DNA of 64,000 nucleotides from assembly GCA_022432975.1 (NCBI GenBank), contig CM039509.1, positions 3,163,043 through 3,227,042 of the forward strand, in the 5' to 3' direction. Positions 21,407 to 31,692 of the stretch are shown here, piece by piece (within the stretch, counting starts at the first letter, position 1; the number at the start of each line of letters is the position of its first letter). The position numbers and the translations under genes were made by a program. The notes under the pieces were generated by a model that worked only from the letters and a program-made list of their open reading frames with translations, was not told the origin of the DNA and made no database searches. This stretch comes from Begonia masoniana (taxonomy: Eukaryota > Streptophyta > Magnoliopsida > Cucurbitales > Begoniaceae).

Positions 21407-23028
21407 TGTAGCGACCCTAATACTGTACCCAATTTCCCGTACATATATATATTTTTTTTAATCCCTATACTTTCAACAAACTCTAAGCGGAACTTTAATC
21501 GAAATCGGAATGGAAGTCTAGTTTATAAATCATTTAAAACCAAACTTAAAACAATTAGGATAAAACTATTTAAAACAATTAAAACAATTAAATAAATAAA
21601 TTAAAAACATATATTCAATCGGCTAAAAGGAGGGGCAGAATTGACAATTGGCAACCCAAAATGGAGGGGCGATCGATCGCCCAAAACCGGCGATCGATCG
21701 CCCATGGCGATCGCTACCAGGCGACTGATCGCCCCTCTGGCGATCCACCTTCCTGCCAAGCGATCGCCTAGCGATCGCTCGGCAACTTCTCTGGAAAAAT
21801 CCAGAGAAGTTACTAAGCAGGGGGGCGATCGATCGCCCTCCCTGGCGATCGATTGCCAAGCTCTCTGGAAATTCTTCCAGAGAGCTCGGCTCCCCCTTTC
21901 TCTGGTTCTCCTTTCTTTTCCCCGTGTATAACCACTTAACATACCAATTTTCTTCTACAATCACCACTAACATTACACACACCATCACAATACAATTTAA
22001 CATCAAACGCCCCATACTCATACGTCTTTTGAAATACCATCCCAAAATCGACTCGAAACGAACTTAAAACGAAACACATTTTCATAAAACGAACCACGTG
22101 GATTCGTTTAAAAACTATACATTTCCTCCTGTTTAAATCACCGACAATTCCAATAAAACTTTTAAAAACGGTTTACAAAACAAGTTTCCAAAAACAATTA
22201 AAACCTCAAACCTATCCACTATCAGACCCGAGCATCCTAAAATTTTTCTATACAACCATTAACCCGACAATTCCCAAAAGCCCTCAAAACATCTAAACAT
22301 GAGTCCCATGGGTCAAAACGCGCCTCGACTGCGCCAGCACACTCCCGCGACCATCCTCCGTCAATTGCATCACTCCTCAGGTGGAGGGATCGCGTCCTCA
22401 CCTATGTCGAAGTCACCTACACCATACAGACACCTATGAGATAAAAATCTCAGCAAGCTCTCGTAAATGTACATGCATGTTATGCATATGAGTTCAGAAA
22501 TCATGCAGCATTTTCTTTATCTTTACTCTGTGGGTGTCACCGAGATCTCAACCCCCTAACCGGAGAGAGCACATCCAGCGGTCGGACTACTCTTTCCAGC
22601 TAGAGGAGGGGGGTACACACTTACAACGCTTACAGCCGTGCCTGAGCTCCATCTCGCATGACCTATAACTGTATGAGTACATAATAGCTGTGGTATTGTG
22701 ACAAACCCGTAGTCGATCTTCACAATAGATCAATAGCCCCTCTCCATGCCACATCGCCATTTTCTTTAAAATATCGTGCGAAAATTCATTTTATATGTTC
22801 TTTTAAAACACGTGATGCGCGAACAGTTCAATATAAATGTAAACAAGCGCATATATACCATCAGGACGGTAACAACATAATCTATAAAAATATCTAGTCC
22901 TAACTACCCATCCAAAACAAATTAAACAAACACGTCGCCAAATTCCTCGAAACAACCTCGACGTACGGTGTAGACCAATCGGTCAAAGCAAGTCAGGAGA
23001 ACTTACCTCGTGTCCTTTGCAGCTAAAA
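21407..23028 (-). mobile_element. Element A 5' LTR, truncated
   Basis: On the minus strand the LTR ends TTAGGGTCGCTACA at 21407. Its body is related to the solo LTR Z (31693-34117): both have GGACACGAGGTAAGTTCTC, ATTTTTATCTCATAG-type and CCTCCACCTGAGG segments, a GATC-palindrome array and CTCTGGAA..TTCCAGAGAG. It should continue for several hundred bases beyond 23028 but is replaced there by element B gag. Inside, 21655-21885 carries repeated GGCGATCGATCGCC palindromes. Confidence 0.8.
21655..21885. repeat. GCGATCGATCGC palindrome cluster in LTR A
   Basis: At least seven exact or near copies of GGCGATCGATCGCC or its half-site GCGATCGC occur in about 230 bases, plus a CTCTGGAA/TTCCAGAG dyad twice. 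It lies near the 3' end of the LTR. Confidence 0.85.
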
Positions 23029-23550
23029 GAGAGTTAGTGAATCAAACAGTTATGCCTACCATACAAACGTGTCCCATTTGCAAGAAGACACATACTGGAG
23101 AATGCCGAGTTAGAGTAATGACTTGTTTTAAGTGCGGTCAAGTTGGACACTTTATCAAGAATTACCCTAAAATAGGACAGGAACAGCCAATAACAATTGC
23201 TCGAGTCTACACCATGACAAAAGAAGAAGCTGAAAGAAATGCAACTGTAGTAACATGTGTGTTTCTAATTTATGGAGTACCTTCCTATATATTAATTGAT
23301 TATTGCGCAACCTACACTTTTATATCTCTTATGCATTCAAAGAAATTAGATAAGGAAATATAACCTTTAAAACATAAGTTAGGAGTAGCTACACCATCGG
23401 GTACAATAATGTCCGTTGACTTTATTATTCGAGGGTGCAATGATCATATTGAAGATAAAGAATTAGAAGTAGACTGACCATTTTGACAATGCAAGATTAT
23501 GACGTAATCATCGGCATGGATTGGCTAACCAGACACTATGCGACTATTGA
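23029..23550 (+). pseudogene. Element B: gag zinc finger and protease remnant
   Basis: The plus-strand frame reads QTCPICKKTHTGECRVRVMT, then the knuckle CFKCGQVGHFIKNYP, where the last Cys of CCHC is Tyr. It continues VYTMTKEEAERNATVVTCVF. The protease site normally D-S-G-A-T is D-Y-C-A-T (LIDYCATYTFIS), so Ser and Gly are lost. After a stop at 23361 the next blocks read KHKLGVATPSGTIMSVDFII and, past another stop, MQDYDVIIGMDWLTRHYATI. The 5' LTR, leader and most of gag are missing; the sequence abuts the truncated LTR of element A at about 23028. Dead. Confidence 0.88.
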
Positions 23551-24189
23551 TTGTCGCAAGAAGGTAGTAAGATTTTGCCTGAAGAGGAACCGTTCTTATT
23601 TCATGGCGATAAGAAGGGTTTGAGAATTCCAGTTATATCATCATTACGAGAACAAGAATTATTGAACTCTAGATGTTTCGGATTCTTGGTAAGCATTGTG
23701 TGCACTCAAACCGAGAAAGCAATGACCTTAGATAAGGTGCTGATAGTTTGTGAATATCCAGATATCTTTCCAGATGATTTAACGAGTTTGCCACCAGCTA
23801 GAGACGTAGAATTCGGCATTAATATTCTACCTAAAACGACACCAATCTCTAAAATCCCACAAAGAATGGCGCCAACGGAATTAAAAGAATTGAAGGTTCA
23901 ACTCGAGGAGTTACTAGAAAAAGGATTTATTCGACCAAGCTTTTCGCCGTAGGGAGCACCGGCATTATTCGTGAAAAAGAAAGATGGATCTATGAGGATG
24001 TGCATTGATTATCAAGAATTGAATAAAGTCACTATAAAAAACAAGTACCTACTTCCAAGAATCGACGACTTATTTGAACAATTAAAGGGTGTTGGAGATT
24101 TCTCAAAAATAGATCTTAGATCTGGCTATCATCAGCTAAGAATCAAAGATGATGATGTACCCAAGATGACATTTCGGACGAGATATCGG
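23551..24189 (+). pseudogene. Element B: reverse transcriptase, part 1
   Basis: Reads CEYPDIFPDDLTSLPPARDV, ISKIPQRMAPTELKELKVQL, GFIRPSFSP, a stop at 23950-23952 where Trp is usual, then [40 protein letters not shown] and [20 protein letters not shown] up to TFRTRY. The block then breaks exactly where YGHYEF should follow: a plastid fragment is inserted. More diverged from element A than from its own ancestor, so a separate family or older lineage. Confidence 0.92.
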
Positions 24190-24416
24190 AACGAACAGAG
24201 ATAGAATCAGACCGATTCCCTAAATGCTTTTCTGGATATTCCTCAATGTCCCGGCTATTCACGGAACGTGAGAAGCAGCTGAATAATCATCTGCTTCCAG
24301 AAGAAATCGAAGAATTTCTTGGGAATCCTACAAGATCCATTCGTTCTTTTTTCTCTGACAGATGGTCAGAACTTCATCTGGGTTCAAATCCTATTGAGAG
24401 GTCCACTAGAATTGCC
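24190..24416 (+). other. ycf2: Plastid ycf2 fragment inserted in the nuclear genome (NUPT)
   Basis: The insert encodes, in its own frame, [60 protein letters not shown] and [15 protein letters not shown] recognise this as an internal segment of the large plastid protein Ycf2 (part of an inner-envelope motor complex in chloroplasts). It lacks start and stop of ycf2 and is only about 225 bases, so it is a nuclear plastid-DNA insertion and not a gene. It sits in the RT palm region of element B, which resumes with CACTATGAGTTTCGAG right after. Both borders were set from the loss of RT similarity and may be off by a few bases. An exact plastid match would date it. Confidence 0.9.
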
Positions 24417-24696
24417 ACTATGAGTTTCGAGTTATGCCATTCGGATTGAGTAATGTCCCGGCTGCCTTTATGGATCTAATGAATAGAATATTCAAGAAAT
24501 TCTTACATGAATTTGTGATTGTTTTTATCGAAGATATTCTCATCTATTCAAAGAGTAAGGACGAGCATGAAGGGCACTTACGAATTGTTTTATCGACTTT
24601 GAGACTCGAAAAGTTGTATGTGAAGTTTTCCAAATGCAAATTCTGGATGAAAGAAGTAGTTTTTCTCGGTCACGTGATTTCAAAGGAGAGTGTATT
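24417..24696 (+). pseudogene. Element B: reverse transcriptase, part 2
   Basis: Resumes [13 protein letters not shown] (across a frame change) and [20 protein letters not shown], then [20 protein letters not shown]. The catalytic box, normally F-I-D-D, is F-I-E-D, replacing the first catalytic Asp by Glu. It continues [20 protein letters not shown] and [10 protein letters not shown] before being cut by solo LTR W. Confidence 0.9.
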
Positions 24697-25595
24697 TATA
24701 ATAGGCGGAATGTAGGGTACACCCCCTTATAATAGGCAAAATGTAGGGTACGTCCCCTTATAATAGGCAGAATGGGCTCGGAGACATGCTTGCCCAGTTA
24801 CCCGACCTGGTCAGTGTCTGTTCGTTGCTACCCCCGATATGATAAGTCCACTGTGTGGTCCCCCTTGGGCCCAATGTTGAGTGGTTCGTCCCTCCTGGTG
24901 TGCCATAGCGTGTGTTTTCCGGTGGCCCAGGGCTGAGTGGTTCGTCCCTCCTGGTGGTTGACATTTTCACTTCTCCCTATGAGGCCCTGCCTGGTGTTAC
25001 CACGGCCTTTCTGTGCTAGTGTGGTTCGGAGGATCCGTGAGTGACCTCCATTTTCACTGTACACCTGGATACATATTTTTATGATAGCATTGTTGATGTG
25101 GGCCTATGTTTGCTACCTATGCTTATTTTATGGTTAGCCCCATCAACTTTTTTAAATGAATAATAAGAAGGGAAATGAATAACATTGAAACGGGTTTTGG
25201 TTTTTAAAAACATGCATTGATTTTTAGATGGACATGCATCTTTATAGTGGTAGGTATAACATCTCATACTGAGTTTGTCACTCACCCCAACGACTCCCCC
25301 CTCTACAGGTAAAGGAAGGAGCTCTATCGTGTTGGTTTCCTTGAGTCTCACATTTTATTTCCATCAGCCTTGTCATATGTAAGAACTTATTTGAGATTGT
25401 ACCTTACTTTGGCATGTAATTATTTTCATTTATCTTGTATTTCTATTATTGTTTGTACTCTCATATTTGTTACTTCGAGGAGGTCCTGGATCAGTGTTAA
25501 AACTTCCGCTTTTAGCCTTAGGTTAGACGGTGGACCTCCCTGAGGTTGATCGTTTAACCTGGCATTTTTGTTAGGTCCTCTCTTGGGTTGTGACA
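24697..25595 (+). mobile_element. Solo LTR W in element B
   Basis: An 899-bp insert between two parts of RT. It ends GGTTGTGACA. The first bases are TATAATAGG where related LTRs start TGTAATA, so the canonical TG has probably become TA. The flanks GTATT (24692-24696) and ATATT (25596-25600) form a 5-bp target duplication with one mismatch. No internal retroelement domains. The first 80 bases are three tandem units beginning TATAATAGGC (24697, about 24730 and about 24759), and AAAACTTCCGCTTTTAGCC lies 90 bases before the end. Confidence 0.75.
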
Positions 25596-25600
25596 ATATT

Positions 25601-25935
25601 GGTAGACCTAAGAAAGATCAAAGTAGTTAGTAAATGGGAGAAACCAAAAAATGTAGCAAAAGTACGAAACGGTCTTGGTCTTGAGAGCTATTACAGAAGA
25701 TTTAAGGAAGGATTCTCAAAACTAGTCACACCGCTCACCAGAGTCACAAGGAAAGGTGATAAGTATTGATGGACTGAAGAATGAGAACAAAACTTCCAAA
25801 AACTAAAGAAAAGATTGATTTCAGCACCAATACTCACTATACCATCTGAAACAGGAAAATTTGTGGTTTATAGTAATGTCTCAAAATATGAACTCAGATG
25901 TGTACTTATGCAATAAGAAAAAGTTGTAGCCTATG
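25601..25935 (+). pseudogene. Element B: RT connection and start of RNase H
   Basis: Reads DLRKIKVVSKWEKPKNVAKV, LGLESYYRRFKEGFSKLVTP, LTRVTRKGDKY, a stop where Trp context is usual, FQKLKKRLISAPILTIPSET and GKFVVYSNVSKYELRCVLMQ, then a stop and EKVVAY. RNase H normally begins with a catalytic Asp in YCDAS; here it is YSNVS, so that residue is lost. Cut by LTR Y at VVAY. Confidence 0.9.
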
Positions 25936-27105
25936 TGTAATGGTTTGAACTTTCAATATTCTATTATCAATAATGTATTGTGAATATTTATTATGGATGA
26001 TATATGAATATAAGTTATGGAAGTTGTATTGAAGAAATTGTACAAAATCCTTGAGAATGTTATGAATAAAATTGTTTGTAGGAACAAACTTGATTGTAAA
26101 TCTAATAACTTTTCTGTGAAAATCGGATTATTATGAAACTTTACAGTCTTAACTAGACATGTAGAGGAAACGAATGCCTTAGTAATGAAAGAATTTAGAT
26201 GTATGTAGCAAAAGTTATCTACTTTTTAATCTGATAAATGCAATTTACGTTTTAAACTGCACTGCTTTGGTAAATAGCTTTAATCTACAATTTATAGTGG
26301 AAATTTAGAGAAAGTTAAAGAAAGAAAAATGTTTCCAACACTTTGTAGCATATATCCATGCAATAACATTGGACAACCAATAGAGTTAGGACACGTGGCA
26401 ATCAACATATGTTGGTTAAGTTGTTTGCTTAAGTGATTAATTAAGTTAATTAAGTATGATTAAGGCTAATTAATCATGATTAATTATGCTAATCATGTTG
26501 ATTAACTTAAGACTAATCAAAATTAATTAGTTTCACTTAAGTAAACTTAAATATAAGTAAATCATGATATTTTTTTCAATTTGTCATGCAAGAAAGGGTA
26601 AAATAGTACTTTTACATGGACAAAAAAAATTGAATGGTAAATCTATCCCAAGATCTCTCTAGAAAACGCATAGAACTCAGTAATTTCGTGCAAGACTAGA
26701 GAGGGGAGAAGAAAGAAAATAAGAAGAAGAAAAGGAGAGAAAAAGAGAGAAAAAAATTTAGCTTTTGGACTTATTCCTCAAAGAAAAGTTACTCAGCTTG
26801 GGTAGAGATTCTATAGGACTAAAATCAGTTCAGTAGGTGGAAATTTCATGGGAGAGGAAGAACCTTCAATAGGTAAGTAAATCCTACATTTAGAATAATT
26901 AATTTAACCTTTATTGCATTGCTTAGGTAGATATATATTTAAATTATGTCCTTGGTTCTGGTTAGGCTTGGAATTTTGATTGTAGATTGAAGTGATTAAA
27001 TGTATGTTGTTTTGATGTGAAATGAATGGTGTTTTATGAAAATTTATGTTTTTAAATTGTATTGCGATGTTCAAAAAGAATGTTTTGAAAATAATGTTTT
27101 AAATC

Positions 27106-29327
27106 TGTATCACCCGGCAATTATCAACTGAAATTGATGTTTGTAGCGTACGTTTTATGGAATTAAGGGAGGGTATGGCTAATTGCTTGAGTATATTAAT
27201 AGAGAGGAATGAGAATCAATGGTTAGGTTAAAGTTTGGTTAGTTAAGGGCATATGTGTAATTTGTGAAATATATATTATAAATGAGGGTTTAGCCGCCAC
27301 ACTTTTCACTTTCCTTTTTGGTGCTCAACTCGGCAGGTTTCTCTCGGCGATTCCCCTGCCCGATGGTGAGTTTTCTTCGTTTACCTTGTGTTTTAGTGGC
27401 GAGATAACAGAGGGTGTACAATGTGTGTGCTTTGGGAATGCCGTGAATGAGAATAGGTTCAAATTTTGGTGAAAAATCGGGAATCCACAATTATCAGAGT
27501 TCCAAACTAGTTCTTTAGATTTCTGGTTGATTTAAGATTAAGTTTAGTGAAGATTTGATTAATGTTCTGTTTATGGCTTTAGGTGAGCAAACTTCTGAGG
27601 TAGCTTACAACTGAGCATTGTCCAGGAGACCAGGTAAGTATAGTATGTGTGTGTCTTCGGGTTTACATCACAAAACAGTAGGGTTTATGTGTGTTTATGA
27701 ATGTTTTTCAGTATGTCATGCATCATGTTTTATTGAATGAGAACGAAAATGAATTTACATGTAAAGGCATGGTGAGACATGGACAGATTGTATCAGATCA
27801 GCTATTAAGGGAACTAATCTGCCCCTTAATCTAGTAGAGGATTTATACTTTGGGAAGACTGATCCACTTCCCATCGTACAGAAGGATCAGATCATGAACG
27901 AATGAAATCACAACTAAGTTGAGAAAGTAGAAATTGCCTGAATAGGATTTATGTTTCAGCATTTTATTTCATTAATGCTCTACTTATTTAGCATTAGGCT
28001 AATAGATGAGTTTTGTGATGTAGGTGCTGAGGTTACAACAGGTGAATTCTCTGAGTGTATTGAAGAATAGGTAAAGTTAATGGAGCACATCTATGCCACG
28101 ATTTGGTGCTCTGATGAGGCGGTTTAACAAATATCAGTATGTGAAGTCTTAATGGTCAAGTGATTTGTTGAAGTGTGCTGAGGATTTTGATGACAGCAGT
28201 AGTTTAAGGTTTATAATGTTTTGAGGTTTTTCCTGATTATGAAACATGATTTGGTTTAGTTATAGTTTGCTATTTTGGATTTTCTTAGAAAGTTTAGTGA
28301 ACAATCGTTCAGTTTAACTAAGTTGTGAATTTTAATGGTTGTGATAGTTTTTAGTATTTCTGATAAAATTTTGAGATTTCTCGGATAATGATACGTCGTT
28401 GGTTTTAATTGTGATTCTTACTGGATTTCAAAAGTTTCATAGGGTCAGGTTGTTTTGAATGATTTCAGTAAATTACAAGTTCTTCTAGCAGTCGGAGTTG
28501 TTCTTTGTTTAGAGTGTTTTTGTCTATCGGTAGATGTTGTCTATCGATGGATGTTGAATGTTTTTGTCTATCGGTAGATGTTGTCTATCGGTGGATGTTG
28601 AATGTTTTTGCCTATCGGTAGATGTTGTCTATAGGGGGATGTTGAGTGTTTTTGTCTATCGGTAGATGTTGTCTATCGGTGGATGTTGAGTGTTACTGTT
28701 CACCGGTAGATGTTGTCTATCGGTGGATGTTGAGTGTACTGTTCACCGGTAGATGTTGGGTGATAGAGTCGAGTGTTACTGTTGAGCAGTAGATGTGACT
28801 AGTCAACGTGTCGTCGGCAGATGTGAGCGGTAGATGTGAGTAGTCGACGTGTCGTCGGCATATATGAGCAGTGGATGTGAGCGGTAGATGTGAGTAGTCG
28901 ACGTGTCGTCAGCAGATGTGAGCGGTAGATGTGAGAAGTCGACGTGTCGTTCGGCTGACGTGAGCGGTGGATGTTGGTAACAGAAGATGTCTTTTTTTTC
29001 TGCTTCTACCGCTGACACTGTTTAGCGGTGGATGTCTTCTATTCCCGTTTCTACTGCCGAGACTATTCTGTCTCTATTTCTACCACTAGAACTATTCAGC
29101 GGTAGATGTGTTCTGTTTTCTCTTTGTTTTCTTTTAACCAACTGTCTCTAATATTTTTGATCATTTAATAAATGGTGTTTTATACAAATGGTTTTCCGCT
29201 GCAAGTTTTAACGTTTAAAGGGTCAAATTTTGATCGTTGAATGAAATTTTAAAATTTTCTCAAAATGTCATAGTTCGGTTCAGCATTTTACGTAGCGAAC
29301 CGGGTTAAGAAAGCTCGGGGAGTTACA
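27106..29327 (+). mobile_element. Solo LTR X1 inside LTR Y
   Basis: Starts TGTATCACCCGG and ends GGGAGTTACA, 2222 bp, with perfect AAATC flanks (27101-27105, 29328-29332). It belongs to family X with X2, X3 and X4: same start (TGTA.CACCCGG), same inner motifs (GATTCCCCTGCCCGAT-type, CCAGGTAAGTA, TTTTGTGATGTAGGTG), same end (ACCCGGGTT.A..CTCGGGG.GTTACA). No coding domains. Confidence 0.92.
28517..28980. repeat. Minisatellite in LTR X1 (44-bp units)
   Basis: About five units of 44 bp, each with CTATCGGTAGATGTTG followed by CTATCGGTGGATGTTG, run from 28517 to about 28740. They then degrade into shorter GCGGTAGATGTGA and GTCGACGTGTCGTC units up to about 28980. Each unit holds two CATC-type half palindromes. 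Confidence 0.9.
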
Positions 29328-30479
29328 AAATCAATGTGATATGCTGGTTTTCAAAATGATTTCATGGGTGAGTTGCATGGTTTTAAATGTGCATGACATT
29401 GACTTTATAAAATGTGTTAAAACATGCATTTAAGGAAAAGAAAAAGTTTGCAATCTTGGTAACAGATGAACCCAATGGTTGGACTTGCCTCTTCGTGTGC
29501 GATGTGTATGGCTATGGAAATGAGAAGGATATCAACTTAATGTCCTCATTGGGTTGAAAATTCCTAAACCTCGAGAGGAAGCAATGCATAGAGTCCTACA
29601 GCCCTGCCGAAGAAAGTCCGAGAACGTGTAGGATTGTGTGATGGTTATACATGTTGTGTTTAGAGTATGTTGCATTTTTAACAAAAACATTTTGTTGTTA
29701 AAAGATGCATTGGAGTTTTCTTGAAAAGATGATTTTAGTCATGCAAAGTTCATTCTATTTGCATTAGATTTATTTGATAAAAATGATTTTAAACAATAGT
29801 TGAGTAATTTCAAAAGATTGATTTCGAGCATGCATAATTTTATAGCATTTGCATGGCTTTCAAAAAAACATGATTTCTATGATTTTCAAATAATCATTCT
29901 AATGGAAGATGGTGATTGGTCCTATATGGTGTTAATAGAGTTTGGATTAGTTATTCTATATGTTAAATTTATTTATTGGGCTAAAAACTCATTATATAGA
30001 TAATTCATATTTTTCAGATATCGAGAACGTTCACCGGGAGTGAAAACATAAGACAATATAAAGCTTGCGAAGAGACATAGGTGAACCATCAAGGTAGATG
30101 GCGTTTTTGTTTAGGTGAGATGTTTGGTTTTCCTTTGTAAAAAGCTTTTTGAAATATCACATGTAGTGACCCACTTTTGTAGTAGCTTCCGTGTTAGTAC
30201 TCTAATGTTTGAGTAAATTTTTTATGTATAAAATGGATGTTGTTTTATATGTTTTATGTTTTAAATGCTTTTATGAAATAATAATAAAAAATAATTTTAA
30301 ACGGAGCACCCTAATTTAGAAAACCATGTTGAAGAAATATGTTTCATTAACTCTTAATGATCTATGCATGTGCGAGGTGAGTTCCAATGAGAGCATTCTT
30401 TCGACGTTTGACTCCTTCCCACTTTGAGAATCCTCTAGCCGTCAGGGTCTGGTTGGTGGAATCGGGTCCTGACACTATG

Positions 30480-31692
30480 CCTCCATACAGTTAAAAGATC
30501 ACGAGAAAAATTACTTGACTCATGATTTGGAACTTGCAGTAGTTATATATGAACTTAAAATTTGGAGACACTATCTATATTGAAGAAAGATGTGAGATTT
30601 ACACCGATTATGAGAGTTTGAAATATTTTTTAACGCAAAAGAACTTGAATATGAGGCAACGCAAATGGTTTGAATTAGTAAAGGATTATGATTGTGAAAT
30701 TATATATCACCCTGGAAAGGCAAACGCGGTGGCCAACGCACTAGTAGAAGAGTCTCTTCAAGTGTTTCAACATTAAGTTCAATTCCAGAAAAGTTAGTCG
30801 AAGAGAAGCAGAAATTTGACATTAAGATAGTACCTTCCGAATTGATTGAAAGATTATCTGCAATAACACTACAGTCAAGTTTGTTCGAGCAAATTAAGAA
30901 CAAACAATATGACGATATTTTCTTAAGTAAGAATATCAAAATTTTCTATGCCAGAAAATGAAGTTATTAAATTTAAGAAAAGATGGTGTATGCCTAACGA
31001 TACTGAATTGAAAGAAGTTATATTAAAGGAAGCACACTCAACTCCACACTCGGTACATCTTGATGCAACCAAAATGTATCAAGATTTGAAGCAATATTAT
31101 TGGTGGTGAGGATTGAAATTGGACGTGACCAAATTTGTTGAAAGATGTCTTACATGTCAACAAGTCAAAGCGGAACATCAAAGACCTATTGGTATTTTAC
31201 AACTGTTATTTATACCTTAGTGGAAATTGGAGCATATCACGATAGATTTTGTTGTTGGACTCCCAAGGTCTATTAAAAATTTTGACTCTATTTGGGTGAT
31301 AGTAAATAGACTGACAAAATCGTCGCATTTTTTTCATGTACGAACTACCTTCAATAAGGATCAATATGCTCAAATATATATTATGGACTTTATTAGACTT
31401 CACAGTACATATATCTCTATAGTTTCAAATCGGGATACTCGTTTCACGTCAAAGTTCAGGAAAAGTTTACAGAAAACAATGGGCACTCAGTTAAATTTCA
31501 GTACAGCTTTCCAGCCTCAAACAGATGGTTAGTTAGAAAGAACGATTCAAACCTTGGAGAACATGTTAAGAGCTTATGCTGTCAATTTTCAAGGAAATTG
31601 GTGTAAGAATTTGCCGCTGGTAGAGTTTTTCTATAACAGTAGCTATCAGGCTTCAATTGAAATGACGCCTTATGAAACACTTTATGGTAGAA
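30480..31692 (+). pseudogene. Element B: RNase H end and integrase
   Basis: Resumes [29 protein letters not shown], then the frame [20 protein letters not shown] and [29 protein letters not shown]. The integrase is read through many stops: ILLKEAHSTPHSVH-like, a WW pair near 31105, [17 protein letters not shown], then the better conserved MEHITIDFVVGLPRSIKNFD (31227 on, first catalytic Asp) and ISIVSNRDTRFTSKFRKSLQ, in which the second catalytic Asp-containing SDRD is SNRD, and FSTAFQPQTDG. Later ENMLRAYAVNFQGNW and MTPYETLYGR are visible before insertion of LTR Z. Confidence 0.88.

Larger units (their letters stand above)
25936..30474 (+). mobile_element. Solo LTR Y in element B, itself carrying solo LTR X1
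   Basis: Starts TGTAATGGTTTGAAC and ends ATCGGGTCCTGACA. It is flanked by a perfect CTATG duplication (25931-25935, 30475-30479), and the RNase H reading frame of element B resumes immediately after it. Excluding X1, it is about 2.3 kb, without gag or pol. It has the donor-like AATAG|GTAAGTAAATC at 26872 and an acceptor-like TTTTTCAG at 30017, separated by about 0.9 kb when X1 is subtracted. Confidence 0.88.

Noticed and set aside
24246..24449. 67-residue open frame as a possible gene
   Set aside because: It is an internal piece of plastid ycf2 with flanking RT sequence; no promoter and no full domain.
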